Shown here piece after piece: positions 27,408-36,516 of a stretch of DNA of 64,000 nt. The notes below the pieces were generated by a model that saw nothing but the letters and a program-made list of their open reading frames with translations, was not told the DNA's origin and made no database searches. The stretch spans positions 1 through 64,000 of the forward strand of contig NZ_QXMG01000032.1 in NCBI RefSeq assembly GCF_003569765.1, in the 5' to 3' direction. The translations under genes and the position numbers were made by a program. Position 1 is the first letter of the stretch. Each line of letters starts with the position of its first letter. Source of the stretch: Caldimonas tepidiphila. Lineage in GTDB: Bacteria > Pseudomonadota > Gammaproteobacteria > Burkholderiales > Burkholderiaceae_C.

Positions 27408-29195
27408 ATGTGCGGCATTGCAGGAGAACTCCGATTCGACGACGAGATCGCCGACATCCGGACCGTCGTCGAGATGACCGAGGCGCAGTCGCGCCGTGGT
27501 CCCAACGGCGAGGGCCTGTTCAGCCTCGGCTCGCGCTGCTTCGGACACCGCCGGCTCAGCATCATGGACCTGAGCCAGCGCGCCCACCAGCCCTTCGTGG
27601 ACAACCTGCTGGGCATGGGCATCGTGTTCAACGGCGCGATCTACAACCACCACGAATTGCGGCAGGAACTGACCGCGCGCGGCTACCAGTTCAGCTCCAC
27701 CGGCGACACCGAGGTCATCATCAAGGCCTGGCATGCCTGGGGCCCGAAGGCGCTCGAGCGCTTCCACGGCATGTTCGCCTTCGCGCTGTGGGAGCGCGAC
27801 AGCGGCATCACCTACCTCGTGCGCGACCGCCTCGGCATCAAGCCGCTGTACTACACCGCCAACACCAAGCGGCTGCGCTTCGCGTCGGCGCTGCCGGCAC
27901 TGCTGACCGGCGACGGCATCGACACCTGGCTCGACCCGCAGGCGCTGCACCACTACCTGAGCTTCCACGCGGTGGTGCCGGCGCCGCTGACGATCCTGCG
28001 CGGCGTCAGGAAACTCGCGCCGGGCAGCATGATGACGGTGCACCCGGACGGCCGCCTCGAGCATGCGCGCTGGTGGACGCTCGACTTCACGCGCAGCGAG
28101 GAGGACGAGCGCTGCGGCTTCGAGGACTGGAGGCAGCGCGTGCTCGACGCGCTGCGCGTGTCGGTCAAGCGCCGGCTCGTCGCCGACGTGCCGGTGGGCG
28201 TGCTGCTGTCGGGCGGTCTCGACTCGAGCCTGATCACCGGGCTGCTGGCCGAGGCCGGCACGCCGGACCTTCGCACCTACTCGATCGGCTTCGAGGCGGT
28301 CGACGAGGAGGCGGGCGACGAGTTCCACTACTCCGACCTCGTCGCGCGCCACTACGGCACCGTGCACCAGAAGCTGCAGATCCCCGGCGACCTGCTGCTC
28401 GAGACGCTGCCCGAGGCGATCCATGCGATGGCCGAGCCGATGGTCAGCCACGACGCGGTCGCCTTCTACCTGCTGTCGCAGGCGGTGTCGCGGCATAGCC
28501 GCGTGGTGCAGAGCGGCCAGGGCGCCGACGAGGTGTTCGGCGGCTACCACTGGTACCCGCCGATGGCCGAGGTCTCCGACGCCTCGCCCGCCGCCGCGCT
28601 CGACGCCTACCGGCGCGTGTTCTTCGACCGCAGCCACCAGGAGATGGCCTCGCTGCTGCAGCCCAACTGGGTCAGCGAGGACTGGAGCAGCCAGTTCGTC
28701 GAGGCGCACTTCGACCAGCCCGGCGCCACGAGCGCGATCGACCGCGCACTGCGCCTGGACACCACCGTGATGCTGGTGGACGACCCGGTCAAGCGGGTGG
28801 ACAACATGACGATGGCCTTCGGGCTCGAGGCGCGCGTGCCCTTCCTCGACCACGAGCTCGTCGAGCTCGCCGCGCGCATCCCGGCGCGCCACAAGATCGC
28901 GCAGGGCGGCAAGCACGTGCTCAAGGAGGCCGCGCGCCAGGTGATCCCGGCCGAGGTGATCGACCGGCCCAAGGGCTACTTCCCGGTGCCGGCGCTGAAG
29001 TACCTGCGCGGCGACTTCCTCGACTACGTGCGCGACACGCTCGACTCGCAGGTCGCGCGCAACCGCGGCGTGTTCCGCCGCGACGCGATCGACCGCATGT
29101 TCCAGTCGCCCGACGCGCACATCACGCCGCTGCGCGGCTCCAAGCTCTGGCAGGCCGCTCTGCTCGAGGCCTGGCTGCAGGCGCACCACATCTGA
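27408..29195 (+). CDS. asnO: N-acetylglutaminylglutamine amidotransferase (AsnB/AsnO family)
   Basis: The protein has 595 residues. It begins MCGIAG, leaving Cys2 as the N-terminal glutaminase nucleophile (class II glutamine amidotransferase, about 1-200). The synthetase domain (about 230-560) has the PP-loop SGGLDSS. It probably amidates the C-terminus of the dipeptide made by the next gene to give the osmolyte N-acetylglutaminylglutamine amide (NAGGN). The assignment rests on its place directly before the dedicated ligase and M42 peptidase, the known three-gene NAGGN cluster. Taken alone it could be called asparagine synthase. First gene of the operon, 40 bases before the ligase gene. Confidence 0.9.
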   Translation: MCGIAGELRFDDEIADIRTVVEMTEAQSRRGPNGEGLFSLGSRCFGHRRLSIMDLSQRAHQPFVDNLLGMGIVFNGAIYNHHELRQELTARGYQFSSTGDTEVIIKAWHAWGPKALERFHGMFAFALWERDSGITYLVRDRLGIKPLYYTANTKRLRFASALPALLTGDGIDTWLDPQALHHYLSFHAVVPAPLTILRGVRKLAPGSMMTVHPDGRLEHARWWTLDFTRSEEDERCGFEDWRQRVLDALRVSVKRRLVADVPVGVLLSGGLDSSLITGLLAEAGTPDLRTYSIGFEAVDEEAGDEFHYSDLVARHYGTVHQKLQIPGDLLLETLPEAIHAMAEPMVSHDAVAFYLLSQAVSRHSRVVQSGQGADEVFGGYHWYPPMAEVSDASPAAALDAYRRVFFDRSHQEMASLLQPNWVSEDWSSQFVEAHFDQPGATSAIDRALRLDTTVMLVDDPVKRVDNMTMAFGLEARVPFLDHELVELAARIPARHKIAQGGKHVLKEAARQVIPAEVIDRPKGYFPVPALKYLRGDFLDYVRDTLDSQVARNRGVFRRDAIDRMFQSPDAHITPLRGSKLWQAALLEAWLQAHHI

Positions 29196-29235
29196 GCCAC
29201 CCGACCGACCGATTCCTACAGGAGACACCCATCCC

Positions 29236-30993
29236 ATGAACGTCGTCCGACTCGACCCCTCCACGCACGGCATCGGTCCGGTGGACTCCGGTGCTCTCGC
29301 CAACGCACCGCAGGACAAGGCAGCGGCCTTCCGTCCCGCCGCGCAGGCCGGCGGCCGCAACATCGTGCTCGACTGCGGCTGGGGCCGGCTGCTGTACGGA
29401 CCGTCCTTCGAATCGCCGGCCGCGCTCGCGCAGGCGCTGCTGCAGGAGCTGCCGGAGCGGCGCGACATCGCGCTCTACGTGGACGCGCCGCAGCTCGTGC
29501 TGGCCGAGGCGCCGAGCGAGCTGTTCCTCGACCCCTCGCTGGTGTTCCGCCGCGAGCTCGACCCGGAGGCCGACCTCGGCATCGACCTGCCGGCGCCCGG
29601 CATCGTCATCCGCCCGCTCGCCACGCGCGCCGACATCGCCGCGATCAACCGGCTCTACGCGACGCGCCGCATGGTGCCGCTCGACCCGGGCGTGGTCTGG
29701 GAGCAGCGCCACTCCGAGTCGATGCTCTACCTGCTCGCCGAGGACGAGCGCACCGGCGACGTGATCGGCTCGGTGCTCGGCATCGACCACGTGAGCGCCT
29801 TCGGCGACCCGCACGGCGGCAGCAGCCTGTGGTGCCTCGCGGTCGATCCGCAGACGCGCGTGTCCGGCGCCGGGCAGTCGCTGACGAGGCACCTGATCGC
29901 GCACTTCGCGCGGCGCGGCCGCAAGTTCCTCGACCTGTCGGTGCTGCACGACAACGAGCACGCGATCGGCCTGTACGAGAAGCTCGGCTTCCGGCAGGTG
30001 CCGGGCTTCGTCGTGAAGCACAAGAACTCGATCAACCAGCGGCTCTTCGTCGACAACGTCGACCTCTCGGGCCTGAACCCCTACGCGCGGCTGATCGTCG
30101 ACGAGGCGCGCCGCCGCGGCATCAGCGTCGAGGTGATCGACGCGGCTGCCGGCATCTTCAAGCTGCGCCACTTCGGCCACGAGATGCTGTGCCGCGAGTC
30201 GCTGACCGAGCTGACCGGCGGCGTGGCGATGACCTGGTGCCAGGACAAGGTGCTGACGCTGCGGCGCCTGGCCTCGATCGGGCTGCGCGTGCCGCGCCAG
30301 CGCACCGCAGGCGACTTCGCGGCCGACCTCGCCTTCATGCGCGAGTGCGGCTCGGTGGTGGTCAAGCCCGCGCTAGGCGAGCAGGGCCGCGGCATCAGCG
30401 TCGACGTGCGCGAGGAGGCGCACCTCGCGCAGGCGATCGAGCGCGCCGCCAAGGAGGGCGGCCATGTCGTGGTCGAGGAGTTCTGCGCGGGGCAGGACCT
30501 GCGCATCGTCGTGATCGGCTACAAGGTGGTGGCCGCCGCGATCCGCCGCCCGGCCGAGGTCGTCGGCGACGGCAGCTCGACCATCGCGCAGCTGATCGAG
30601 CACCAGAGCGCACGGCGCGCCGCCGCCACTGGCGGCGAGAGCCGCATCCCGGTCGATGCCGAGACCGAACGCTGCCTGGCCGGCCAGGGCCTGGCGCTCG
30701 ACACGGTGCTCGAGGAGGGCCGCGCGGTGAAGGTGCGCAAGACCGCCAACCTGCACACCGGCGGCACGATCCACGACGTGACGGAGCAGCTGCATCCGGC
30801 GCTGCGCGAGGCCGCCGAGACCGCCGCGCGCGCGCTGCGCATCCCGGTGGTGGGGCTGGACTTCCTGGTGCCCTCGCCGGACCAGCCGGAGCACGTGATC
30901 ATCGAGGCCAACGAGCGCCCGGGCCTCGCCAACCACGAGCCGCAGCCCACCGCGCAGCGCTTCATCGACCTGCTCTTCCCCTTCACCGCCTGA
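29236..30993 (+). CDS. ngg: N-acetylglutaminylglutamine synthetase (GNAT/ATP-grasp fusion)
   Basis: The protein has 585 residues. The GNAT acetyltransferase domain (about 115-270) has IVIRPLATRADI, a VDPQTRVSGAGQSLT acetyl-CoA loop and the NEHAIGLYEKLGF ending. The ATP-grasp ligase (about 300-585) has VVKPALGEQGRGISV, VVEEFCAGQDLRI and EANERPGLANHEP. The two halves would acetylate glutamine and ligate it to a second glutamine, making the NAGGN precursor under osmotic stress. A GGAGAC-type RBS lies before the ATG. The third gene of the cluster starts within ten bases of its stop. Confidence 0.92.
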   Translation: MNVVRLDPSTHGIGPVDSGALANAPQDKAAAFRPAAQAGGRNIVLDCGWGRLLYGPSFESPAALAQALLQELPERRDIALYVDAPQLVLAEAPSELFLDPSLVFRRELDPEADLGIDLPAPGIVIRPLATRADIAAINRLYATRRMVPLDPGVVWEQRHSESMLYLLAEDERTGDVIGSVLGIDHVSAFGDPHGGSSLWCLAVDPQTRVSGAGQSLTRHLIAHFARRGRKFLDLSVLHDNEHAIGLYEKLGFRQVPGFVVKHKNSINQRLFVDNVDLSGLNPYARLIVDEARRRGISVEVIDAAAGIFKLRHFGHEMLCRESLTELTGGVAMTWCQDKVLTLRRLASIGLRVPRQRTAGDFAADLAFMRECGSVVVKPALGEQGRGISVDVREEAHLAQAIERAAKEGGHVVVEEFCAGQDLRIVVIGYKVVAAAIRRPAEVVGDGSSTIAQLIEHQSARRAAATGGESRIPVDAETERCLAGQGLALDTVLEEGRAVKVRKTANLHTGGTIHDVTEQLHPALREAAETAARALRIPVVGLDFLVPSPDQPEHVIIEANERPGLANHEPQPTAQRFIDLLFPFTA

Positions 30994-30994
30994 G

Positions 30995-32263
30995 GTGCCC
31001 GTGCGCAAGCTCGAGATCGATGTCGACTACCTGAAGACCACGCTGCTGGAGCTGCTCGCGATCCCGAGCCCGGCGGGACTGACCGACGAGATCGTGCACT
31101 ACACCGGCGGGCGGCTCGACGCGCTCGGCATCCCCTACGAGCTCACGCGCCGCGGCACGATCCGCGGCGTCCTCAAGCGCACGCTGCCCGAGCGGCGCCG
31201 CCAGAGCCCGGCCTGCGCGATCGTCGCGCACCTCGACACGCTCGGCGCGATGGTGCGCGAGATCAAGCCGACCGGGCGGCTGGCGCTGATGCCGATCGGC
31301 ACCTGGTCGGCGCGCTGGGCCGAGGGCGGTCGCGTGACGGTCTTCACCGACACCGGGCGCTTCCGCGGCACGGTGCTGCCGCCGATGGCCTCGGGCCACG
31401 TCTACAACGACGCGATCGACACGCAGCCGGTGGACTGGGGGCACCTCGAGCTGCGCGTCGACGAGCAGATCGAGTCGGCCGCCGACGCGGGCGCGCTCGG
31501 CATCCAGGTCGGCGACTTCGTCGCCTTCGACGCCTGCCCCGAGGTGCTCGACAACGGCTACATCGTCTCGCGCTACCTCGACAACAAGGCCGGCGTCGCG
31601 TCGGTGCTCGCGGCGCTCAAGGCCATCGTCGACAGCGGCGTGGACGTGCCGATGGAGTGCCATCCCGTCTTCACGCTCACCGAGGAGGTGGGCTCGGGCG
31701 CGCGCGCGGTGATCGAGGAGGACGTCAGCGAGGTGATCGGCGTCGACATCGGCCCGGTCGCCGCCGGCCAGGGCGCGCGCGAGTACGGCGTGACGATCCC
31801 GCTGATGGACTCGGCCGGGCCGCACGACTACCACCTGACGCGGCGGCTGCTGCGGCTGTGCACCGAGCACGCGATCCCGAGCCATCGCGACGTGTTCCGC
31901 TTCTACCACTCGGACGCGGGCGCGGCGGTGAGCGCCGGCGCCGACGTGCGCACCGCGCTGCTGTGCTTCGGCACCGACGCGACGCACGGCTACGAGCGCA
32001 CGCACATCGCGGCGCTGACGCACCTCGCGGAGCTGCTGGCGATCTACATCCAGAGCGGCCCGACGCTGTCCGAGGATCGCGACCGCCGCCGCGACTCGGT
32101 CGAGAACTTCTCGCACCAGCTCGACGCCGAGCAGCTCGCGCCGCTCGGCACCCCGGCGATGCCCGAGGTCGGCGAGCTGATCGACCTGCCCGAGGGGCGC
32201 AGCGGCGACGAGGAGCCGCCCGCGGACAGCGGCTCGACGGAAGCGGGCTCAATGCGCGGCTGA
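30995..32263 (+). CDS. Osmoprotectant NAGGN-system M42 family peptidase
   Basis: The protein has 422 residues from GTG 30995; the GTG at 31001 is better spaced from the GAGG at 30992-30995 and may be the true start. An M42 (glutamyl-aminopeptidase-like) metallopeptidase, it has metal ligands in IVAHLDTLG, the catalytic Glu pair in TEEVGSGA (about 228), the bridging Asp in YLDNKAG, and FYHSDAGAA. The family member encoded with AsnO and the dipeptide ligase is thought to degrade or tune the osmolyte. The 3' end overlaps the convergent esterase gene by 15 bases, so no terminator fits between them. Confidence 0.9.
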   Translation: MPVRKLEIDVDYLKTTLLELLAIPSPAGLTDEIVHYTGGRLDALGIPYELTRRGTIRGVLKRTLPERRRQSPACAIVAHLDTLGAMVREIKPTGRLALMPIGTWSARWAEGGRVTVFTDTGRFRGTVLPPMASGHVYNDAIDTQPVDWGHLELRVDEQIESAADAGALGIQVGDFVAFDACPEVLDNGYIVSRYLDNKAGVASVLAALKAIVDSGVDVPMECHPVFTLTEEVGSGARAVIEEDVSEVIGVDIGPVAAGQGAREYGVTIPLMDSAGPHDYHLTRRLLRLCTEHAIPSHRDVFRFYHSDAGAAVSAGADVRTALLCFGTDATHGYERTHIAALTHLAELLAIYIQSGPTLSEDRDRRRDSVENFSHQLDAEQLAPLGTPAMPEVGELIDLPEGRSGDEEPPADSGSTEAGSMRG

Positions 32264-33460
32264 GGGGCCGGCCACGAGCGCGTCGATCATGCGCTTGACC
32301 GCCTTCACCTGCGGCGCGTCCTTCTTCGCGAAGGACGGCTGCAGCGGGTACAGCGCCGCGCCCCTCGGGTCGGTGTAACCCCAGAAGTCCCAGCAGCCCT
32401 TCGGGTTGTAGCGATAGGGGCCCGGCACGCCGCCGCGGCTGCTCGGCATCACCTGCGGGTAGAGCACGACGATGCGGTTGGCCTCGGCCCAGTCGTTGTA
32501 GCCCGCGCCCTCGACGAAGGTCCTGCCGTAGCTCCCGCGGCCCTCGACCACGACGTTCTGGCCCTGGCTGCAGCCGTGGAAGGCCACGTGCAGCCGGCAG
32601 CCCGAGCCGGCCTGCTCGCAGGCTGCCGGGATGTAGACCCAGCCGGTCTCGTCGAGCCCGTCGAAGCGGCTGCCGCCGTCGCGGTAGGGGCGCTGGCTGA
32701 AGGGCCGCAGCGATTGCGGGCGGGCGGTGCCGGGCTGCATCTGCGGCGCGTCGTAGAGCCACTTCAGCAGCTCGCCCGCGCCGTCGAAGCCGCAGCCGTT
32801 GAGGTAGGGCGTGCGGCTCGCCGCGCAGTCGCCGCGGGCCTTGGTGGGCAGGCCGTGGCCCGACTCCGGCAGGTGCACGCGCCTGAGCTGCGCGGGCGGC
32901 ACGCCGTAGGCCGCGTAGTAGCCCTCGAGCGCGTCCATCATCGGCAGCGGCACGGTGCGGTCCTTGCCGCCCGAGAACAGCCAGACGCGGTGGCGCTTCA
33001 GGTTCGAGACGTCGTCGATCTCGCGCCGCATGCCCTCGGTGACGCCGCGGCTGAGCTCGAGCGCGGCGCCGGCGGCCAGCGGCGTGCAGGCGGCGCGCTC
33101 GAGGCTGCCGAGCCAGCCGCCGGACTCCGAGGGGCAGGAGCAGGTCTGCGCCGCGGTCCGCACCGAGCCGCGCGAGCAGCCGTAGGGGCCGCCCTCGATC
33201 ACCGCGGCGCCGGCGAGCGACGCGGAGTGCGTGACCTGGAACTGCGCCGCCATGTAGCCGCCGGAGGACAGGCCCGAGACCGTGACGGCGCGCGCGTCGG
33301 CGCCGAGCGCGGGCAGCGCCGCCAGCGGCGGCGGGGCCGGCTCGCTGTTGCGCGCGGCAGCGGGGGTGGCGGCGGCGAGGAGGCCGAGCAGCGCGGCGGC
33401 GAGGCGCAGGGCGGCGCGCGGGAAGGGCCGGCGCGAGGAGGCGGTCGAAGCAAGGGACAT
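32249..33460 (-). CDS. Exported PHB-depolymerase-like esterase
   Basis: The protein has 403 residues. The signal peptide is about 1-37 (core LAAALLGLLAAATPAAA). The alpha/beta-hydrolase nucleophile is S65 in G-L-S-S-G (VSGLSSGGYMA). There is an SGHGLPT-type motif (about 205), and HVAFHGCSQGQ near 290 is typical of secreted PHB depolymerases and related feruloyl-esterase-type enzymes. Several Cys pairs (CSRG, CSCP, CGFD, CEQ) fit disulfides in an exported protein. It probably hydrolyses short-chain polyhydroxyalkanoate or other polyesters outside the cytoplasm. An RBS (GGAGAG) precedes the ATG. The substrate is inferred from the family only. Confidence 0.83.
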   Translation of the reverse strand: MSLASTASSRRPFPRAALRLAAALLGLLAAATPAAARNSEPAPPPLAALPALGADARAVTVSGLSSGGYMAAQFQVTHSASLAGAAVIEGGPYGCSRGSVRTAAQTCSCPSESGGWLGSLERAACTPLAAGAALELSRGVTEGMRREIDDVSNLKRHRVWLFSGGKDRTVPLPMMDALEGYYAAYGVPPAQLRRVHLPESGHGLPTKARGDCAASRTPYLNGCGFDGAGELLKWLYDAPQMQPGTARPQSLRPFSQRPYRDGGSRFDGLDETGWVYIPAACEQAGSGCRLHVAFHGCSQGQNVVVEGRGSYGRTFVEGAGYNDWAEANRIVVLYPQVMPSSRGGVPGPYRYNPKGCWDFWGYTDPRGAALYPLQPSFAKKDAPQVKAVKRMIDALVAGPSAAH

Positions 33461-33770
33461 GGTGTCGTTCTCTCCCGGGGAAGGATGGGGCGGCGCCTGC
33501 CGCCGTCCTCCCCTGGAAAAACGCCACCAGCCGGGGTCGCGCCGCAGGCGGCAGGGACGATAGAGGCGGGGCGCTGCCTCGTCCAGCGCCGAGGGGCGAT
33601 GTCCTCCCAGCAGGCTCGGTCACGCTTGCGGTCGCGCGTTTTCCGGGGGGCGGTCGATGGGAGAAGACGGGCGCCGGGAGCGCGCCCGGGCTCCGCGAGC
33701 TGCGAACCCTTCGGGCCTCGGGCACCCGGGGTGCGGGCAAGCGCCGAAGGCCTCCCCCGCTGCAGCGGCT
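33461..33770. other. Intergenic gap without a recognisable gene
   Basis: This 310-base stretch lies upstream of the esterase gene and downstream of the glycine-zipper gene. I see only GC-rich short palindromes (ccgctgcagcgg near 33757) and no coding frame with protein-like composition. It must hold the esterase promoter, but no clear hexamers stand out. Confidence 0.4.
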
Positions 33771-34286
33771 TCAGTCCTGCGGGCCGACCTGCTCCCAGGC
33801 GGCCCGGGTCGCCTCCCGCGCCTGCTCCCAGTTCAGCCGCGAGGTGCCGCGGCGGCGCTCGTACTCCTCGGCGAGCACCGGCTCGATCTCCTCGTAGCGG
33901 CCGGGATAGCGCCGCCGCGCCTCGGCGCCGAGGCGGTAGGCGGGCGCATAGTCCTCGTAGTCCAGCCCGCCGCGGTGGTAGGGCTCGCTGGCATAGCGCT
34001 CGCGCCAGAGCCGGTCGACCTCCTCGGGGTCCATGTGCCCGGCGATCGCCTTGCCGCCGAGGCCGCCCACCACCGCGCCGACCGCCACGCCGACCACGGT
34101 GCCCACCGGCCCCCCGACCGCCGTGCCGGCGACGGCCGAGGCGGCGGCGAGGCCCCCGGCCGCCGCGCCGAGGCCGGTGCCGACCGGGTGGAAGTCCGGC
34201 GCGCCAGTGAGCGGGTCGCGCTTGCCCGCCTCCTCGTCCTTGTCGGTGGGCTGTTGCGCTTGCTGTTGCTGCTGCTGCGTGTCCAT
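33771..34286 (-). CDS. Glycine-zipper hypothetical protein
   Basis: The protein has 171 residues and no signal peptide. It starts with a Gln run (DTQQQQQQAQQ). A Gly/Ala/Val segment (about 35-82) with G-x3-G spacing (GTGLGAAAGGLAAAS, VVGVAVGAVVGGLGG) could insert into or stack on membranes. The charged C-terminal half has the pattern DYEDYAPAYRLGAEARRRYPG, seen in small stress-related bacterial proteins next to glycine zippers. The function is unknown; a membrane or stress role is a guess. It is on the same strand as, and 45 bases after, the alpha/beta hydrolase gene. Confidence 0.75.
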   Translation of the reverse strand: MDTQQQQQQAQQPTDKDEEAGKRDPLTGAPDFHPVGTGLGAAAGGLAAASAVAGTAVGGPVGTVVGVAVGAVVGGLGGKAIAGHMDPEEVDRLWRERYASEPYHRGGLDYEDYAPAYRLGAEARRRYPGRYEEIEPVLAEEYERRRGTSRLNWEQAREATRAAWEQVGPQD

Positions 34287-34331
34287 CGCTTCGCCTCGCG
34301 GATGTGAATGGATAGGTGCCGGGACCGCGCC

Positions 34332-35006
34332 CTACCGCAGCAACCAGGCCACGGCGTCGCGCGCGATCTGCGGCGGCACGACATGGCCGCCGTCGAACTC
34401 GACGTAGTCCACCGAGTGGCCGCCCTGGCGCAGCGCCTTCGCGATGCGCCGGCTGCACGGCTCGATCGGCAGCACGCGGTCGTCGGTGCCGTGGGACATG
34501 AACACCTCGGCCTGCCCCCGGGTGGGCGCGCCGGCGATGAAGCCGGGCGAGAGCGCGATCGCGCGGGGGAAGAGCCCGCCGTTGGCCAGCGCGAGCGACA
34601 GCGCGTAGGACGCGCCGTCGGAGAAGCCGCCGATGGCCAGGCGCGCCGCATCGATCCGGTAGCGGGCGAAGACCCAGTCCAGCACCGCGTCGATCGCCGC
34701 GACGTCGGCGCCCCAGTCCTCGAGCAGGACATCCCAGGTCGGCCCGCGCGACGAAGGCGCCAGCACCATCACGCCCTGCTGCGCCGCAAAGGGGTCGAGC
34801 AGCGCGAGGCCGTGCCCGGCCTTGCCGCCGGCGCCGTGCAGCATCACCGCCAGCGGCGCAGGGCGCTCGGGCGTCCAACCGGGCGGGACGTGCAGGACCA
34901 CGAGGCGCCCGTCGCCAACGTCGATGACCCGCGGCCCCGCGGCGCCTTCGGAAATCCGCTCCGGGGCTTCGCGGGGGCGGGCAGCGAGAAATGCCGGTGA
35001 ATGCAT
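34332..35006 (-). CDS. Alpha/beta hydrolase (carboxylesterase/phospholipase-like)
   Basis: The protein has 224 residues and no signal peptide. The family fold shows VMLHGAGGKAG (oxyanion loop, about 54), nucleophile S129 in GGFSDGA, an acid in GTDDRVLP and the His in FDGGHVVPP. The size and order fit the small esterases of the YpfH/carboxylesterase type. The substrate is unknown. The ATG at 35006 follows a less GC-rich region shared with the divergent cspA promoter area. Confidence 0.82.
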   Translation of the reverse strand: MHSPAFLAARPREAPERISEGAAGPRVIDVGDGRLVVLHVPPGWTPERPAPLAVMLHGAGGKAGHGLALLDPFAAQQGVMVLAPSSRGPTWDVLLEDWGADVAAIDAVLDWVFARYRIDAARLAIGGFSDGASYALSLALANGGLFPRAIALSPGFIAGAPTRGQAEVFMSHGTDDRVLPIEPCSRRIAKALRQGGHSVDYVEFDGGHVVPPQIARDAVAWLLR

Positions 35007-35116
35007 GAAGGCTGCCGGGCAATCGGTGCGCCCGTCTCTACGCGCTGCCGCGAAATCGGCGCCGATGCTGCTTTGGCAGCAGGGTCAATATCGGCGCGCC
35101 GATGACGCGGGCCGTA

Positions 35117-35292
35117 TTGCCGTACATTTCACCCCAGCGATACACAGGACCGTGGTTCTTCGAGGTCTTTCTTCCAACCGCCTTCCCACCGGAGGCGGCG
35201 CCGTTTGATCCCCCTGATAGACGTTTCTTGCGTGTTTCTGCATGCGCGGAATCGCCTCGCCTGCTTCATTCATTTTTTTTAGGAACGTCTCC
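35117..35292 (+). promoter_or_regulatory. Promoter and long structured leader of cspA
   Basis: A weak sigma70-like pair (TTGCCG 35117, 16 bases, GATACA 35139) precedes about 145 bases of leader. The leader carries a CCGCCT / AGGCGG hairpin (35176-35196) and a T-rich run just before the AGGA RBS of the cold-shock gene. Long leaders are characteristic of cold-inducible csp mRNAs. The exact start point is inference. Confidence 0.4.
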
Positions 35293-35502
35293 ATGTCTAC
35301 CCAAACCGGCTCCGTCAAGTGGTTCAACGAAAGCAAGGGCTTCGGCTTCATCGCTCCGGATGCGGGCGGTGCGGATCTCTTCGCACACTTCCGCGACATC
35401 CAGGGCAGCGGCTTCAAGACCCTCGAGGAAAACCAGCGCGTCGAATTCGAGGTCAAGCAGGGCCAAAAGGGCCTGCAAGCGGCCAACATCCGCCCGCTGT
35501 AA
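35293..35502 (+). CDS. Cold-shock protein (CspA family)
   Basis: The protein has 69 residues forming a single OB-fold domain. RNP1 is KGFGFI and RNP2 is LFAHF, where Asp/His variants of the usual VFVHF occur; GSVKWFN opens the domain. It binds single-stranded RNA or DNA as a chaperone. The ATG at 35293 has AGGA 8 bases upstream. The longer in-frame upstream sequence belongs to the leader. A strong terminator follows 52 bases after the stop. Confidence 0.95.
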   Translation: MSTQTGSVKWFNESKGFGFIAPDAGGADLFAHFRDIQGSGFKTLEENQRVEFEVKQGQKGLQAANIRPL

Positions 35503-35554
35503 TAGCAAGGCCTGCCGTCCGCAGCGCCTCGAATGGCGCTGCGACTGCACCCGG

Positions 35555-35580
35555 ACCGCAGCTTCGCTGCGGTTTTTTTA
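35555..35580 (+). terminator. Rho-independent terminator of cspA
   Basis: A perfect 8-bp stem accgcagc / gctgcggt with a TTC loop is followed by seven T. Confidence 0.92.
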
Positions 35581-36040
35581 TTGCGGGCGCCCTGCCCGCG
35601 ATTTTCCCTGCTGGCACGGCAAGCGAAATGCGGCACCGCCTGAATCACGTATTCAGCTGATTGCGGCAGGCGGCTGAAACCCGCGAATCCAGTCCTCCAG
35701 CCGGGCCACCTGCTTCAAGGCGGCCCACCCCCTTTGCCCCCGGCCTTCCTGCCACGCGCTCCTCACGAGCGCCGGCGCCGCCGTCGCGGGTGCCGAACCC
35801 ATCCCTGCCGCGGATTCCCCGTGCAGGCGCCTTCGTCCCCAGGAAGCGCGATGCCCCCGTTCTGTCGGGAACATCGATTGCTCCAGGGAAGCCGGCGCCC
35901 GGAGTCTTCCCCGGCTTGCGGCGAACACGCTTGCGAGCGAGAGCCCGGACCGAGTCCCTCCGCCGCCAGCGCGCTTCTTGCGCACCGTTTTACCGAATCC
36001 GATCCGCCTTCGAGGCGGCTTGAACCATAAGAAATACACC
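35581..36040. promoter_or_regulatory. Gene-free stretch with a perfect palindrome, upstream of an 82-residue hypothetical gene
   Basis: About 460 bases hold no convincing gene. CTGAAT-CACGT-ATTCAG (35640-35656) is a perfect 6-bp inverted repeat shortly after the cspA terminator and could be an operator. The rest may be a long leader for the small gene at 36041. Short frames here lack protein-like composition. Confidence 0.35.
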
Positions 36041-36289
36041 ATGAATACCTCCATCCAGATCGGCAAGTACCTCGTTTCCCCCCTGACCCGCCTCGCCGGC
36101 TCGGGCCGCTACGCCGCATCCGTTTCCATCCGCTCGGGACGCGGCAGCGGCACGCACGATCGCGTGCTGCGCCTCGTGCCGGAGTTCGACTCCCCCGACG
36201 AAGCGCTGCGCTACGCCACCGCGCAGGGGCTCGACTGGCTCGGGATCTCCGAGCCGGCCCGCCCTTCTCCCGCCCGCATCCCGGCCTGA
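36041..36289 (+). CDS. Small conserved-looking hypothetical protein
   Basis: The protein has 82 residues starting at ATG 36041 (MNTSIQIGKYLV), preceded by an A-rich, RBS-poor stretch. It reads like a compact globular domain: GRYAASVSIRSGRGSGTHDRVLRL looks like two beta strands, and FDSPDEALRYATAQGLDWL like a helix with a conserved-type DSPDEA start. There is no signal peptide, Cys or His cluster. The position behind cspA recalls small cold- or stress-associated proteins of betaproteobacteria. No function can be given. Confidence 0.75.
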   Translation: MNTSIQIGKYLVSPLTRLAGSGRYAASVSIRSGRGSGTHDRVLRLVPEFDSPDEALRYATAQGLDWLGISEPARPSPARIPA

Positions 36290-36460
36290 GCGCTGTTCCG
36301 GGGGGCAGCGGCATCTGCTTCCCGCCGGCGCGGGAGGCACCGGCAGGGCGGCGCCTTCCTGCCATGGGCCGCAGCGGCGCATGAGCTGAACACACGGCCC
36401 GGAGCCTCGGGCACCGGGAATAGCGCCTCGCAATCGAGGCCATGCAGTCAAATGATTTTC

Positions 36461-36484
36461 CTATCGACTGCACATCGCCGATAG
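36461..36484. promoter_or_regulatory. Inverted repeat upstream of the DUF1289 gene
   Basis: CTATCG-N12-CGATAG lies in an AT-richer stretch (about 36445-36500) just before GTG 36517. Together with GCCTCG-caat-CGAGGC at 36425-36440 it suggests promoter or leader sequence, which argues against the longer reading from ATG 36442. Confidence 0.35.
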
Positions 36485-36516
36485 TTCTCTTATCGCCACC
36501 CCCCGCCCTTGCCGCC

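Noticed and set aside
30995-32263. Reading the M42 peptidase as a general aminopeptidase
   Set aside because: Its position directly behind asnO and ngg matches the dedicated NAGGN cluster, so the generic name would lose information.
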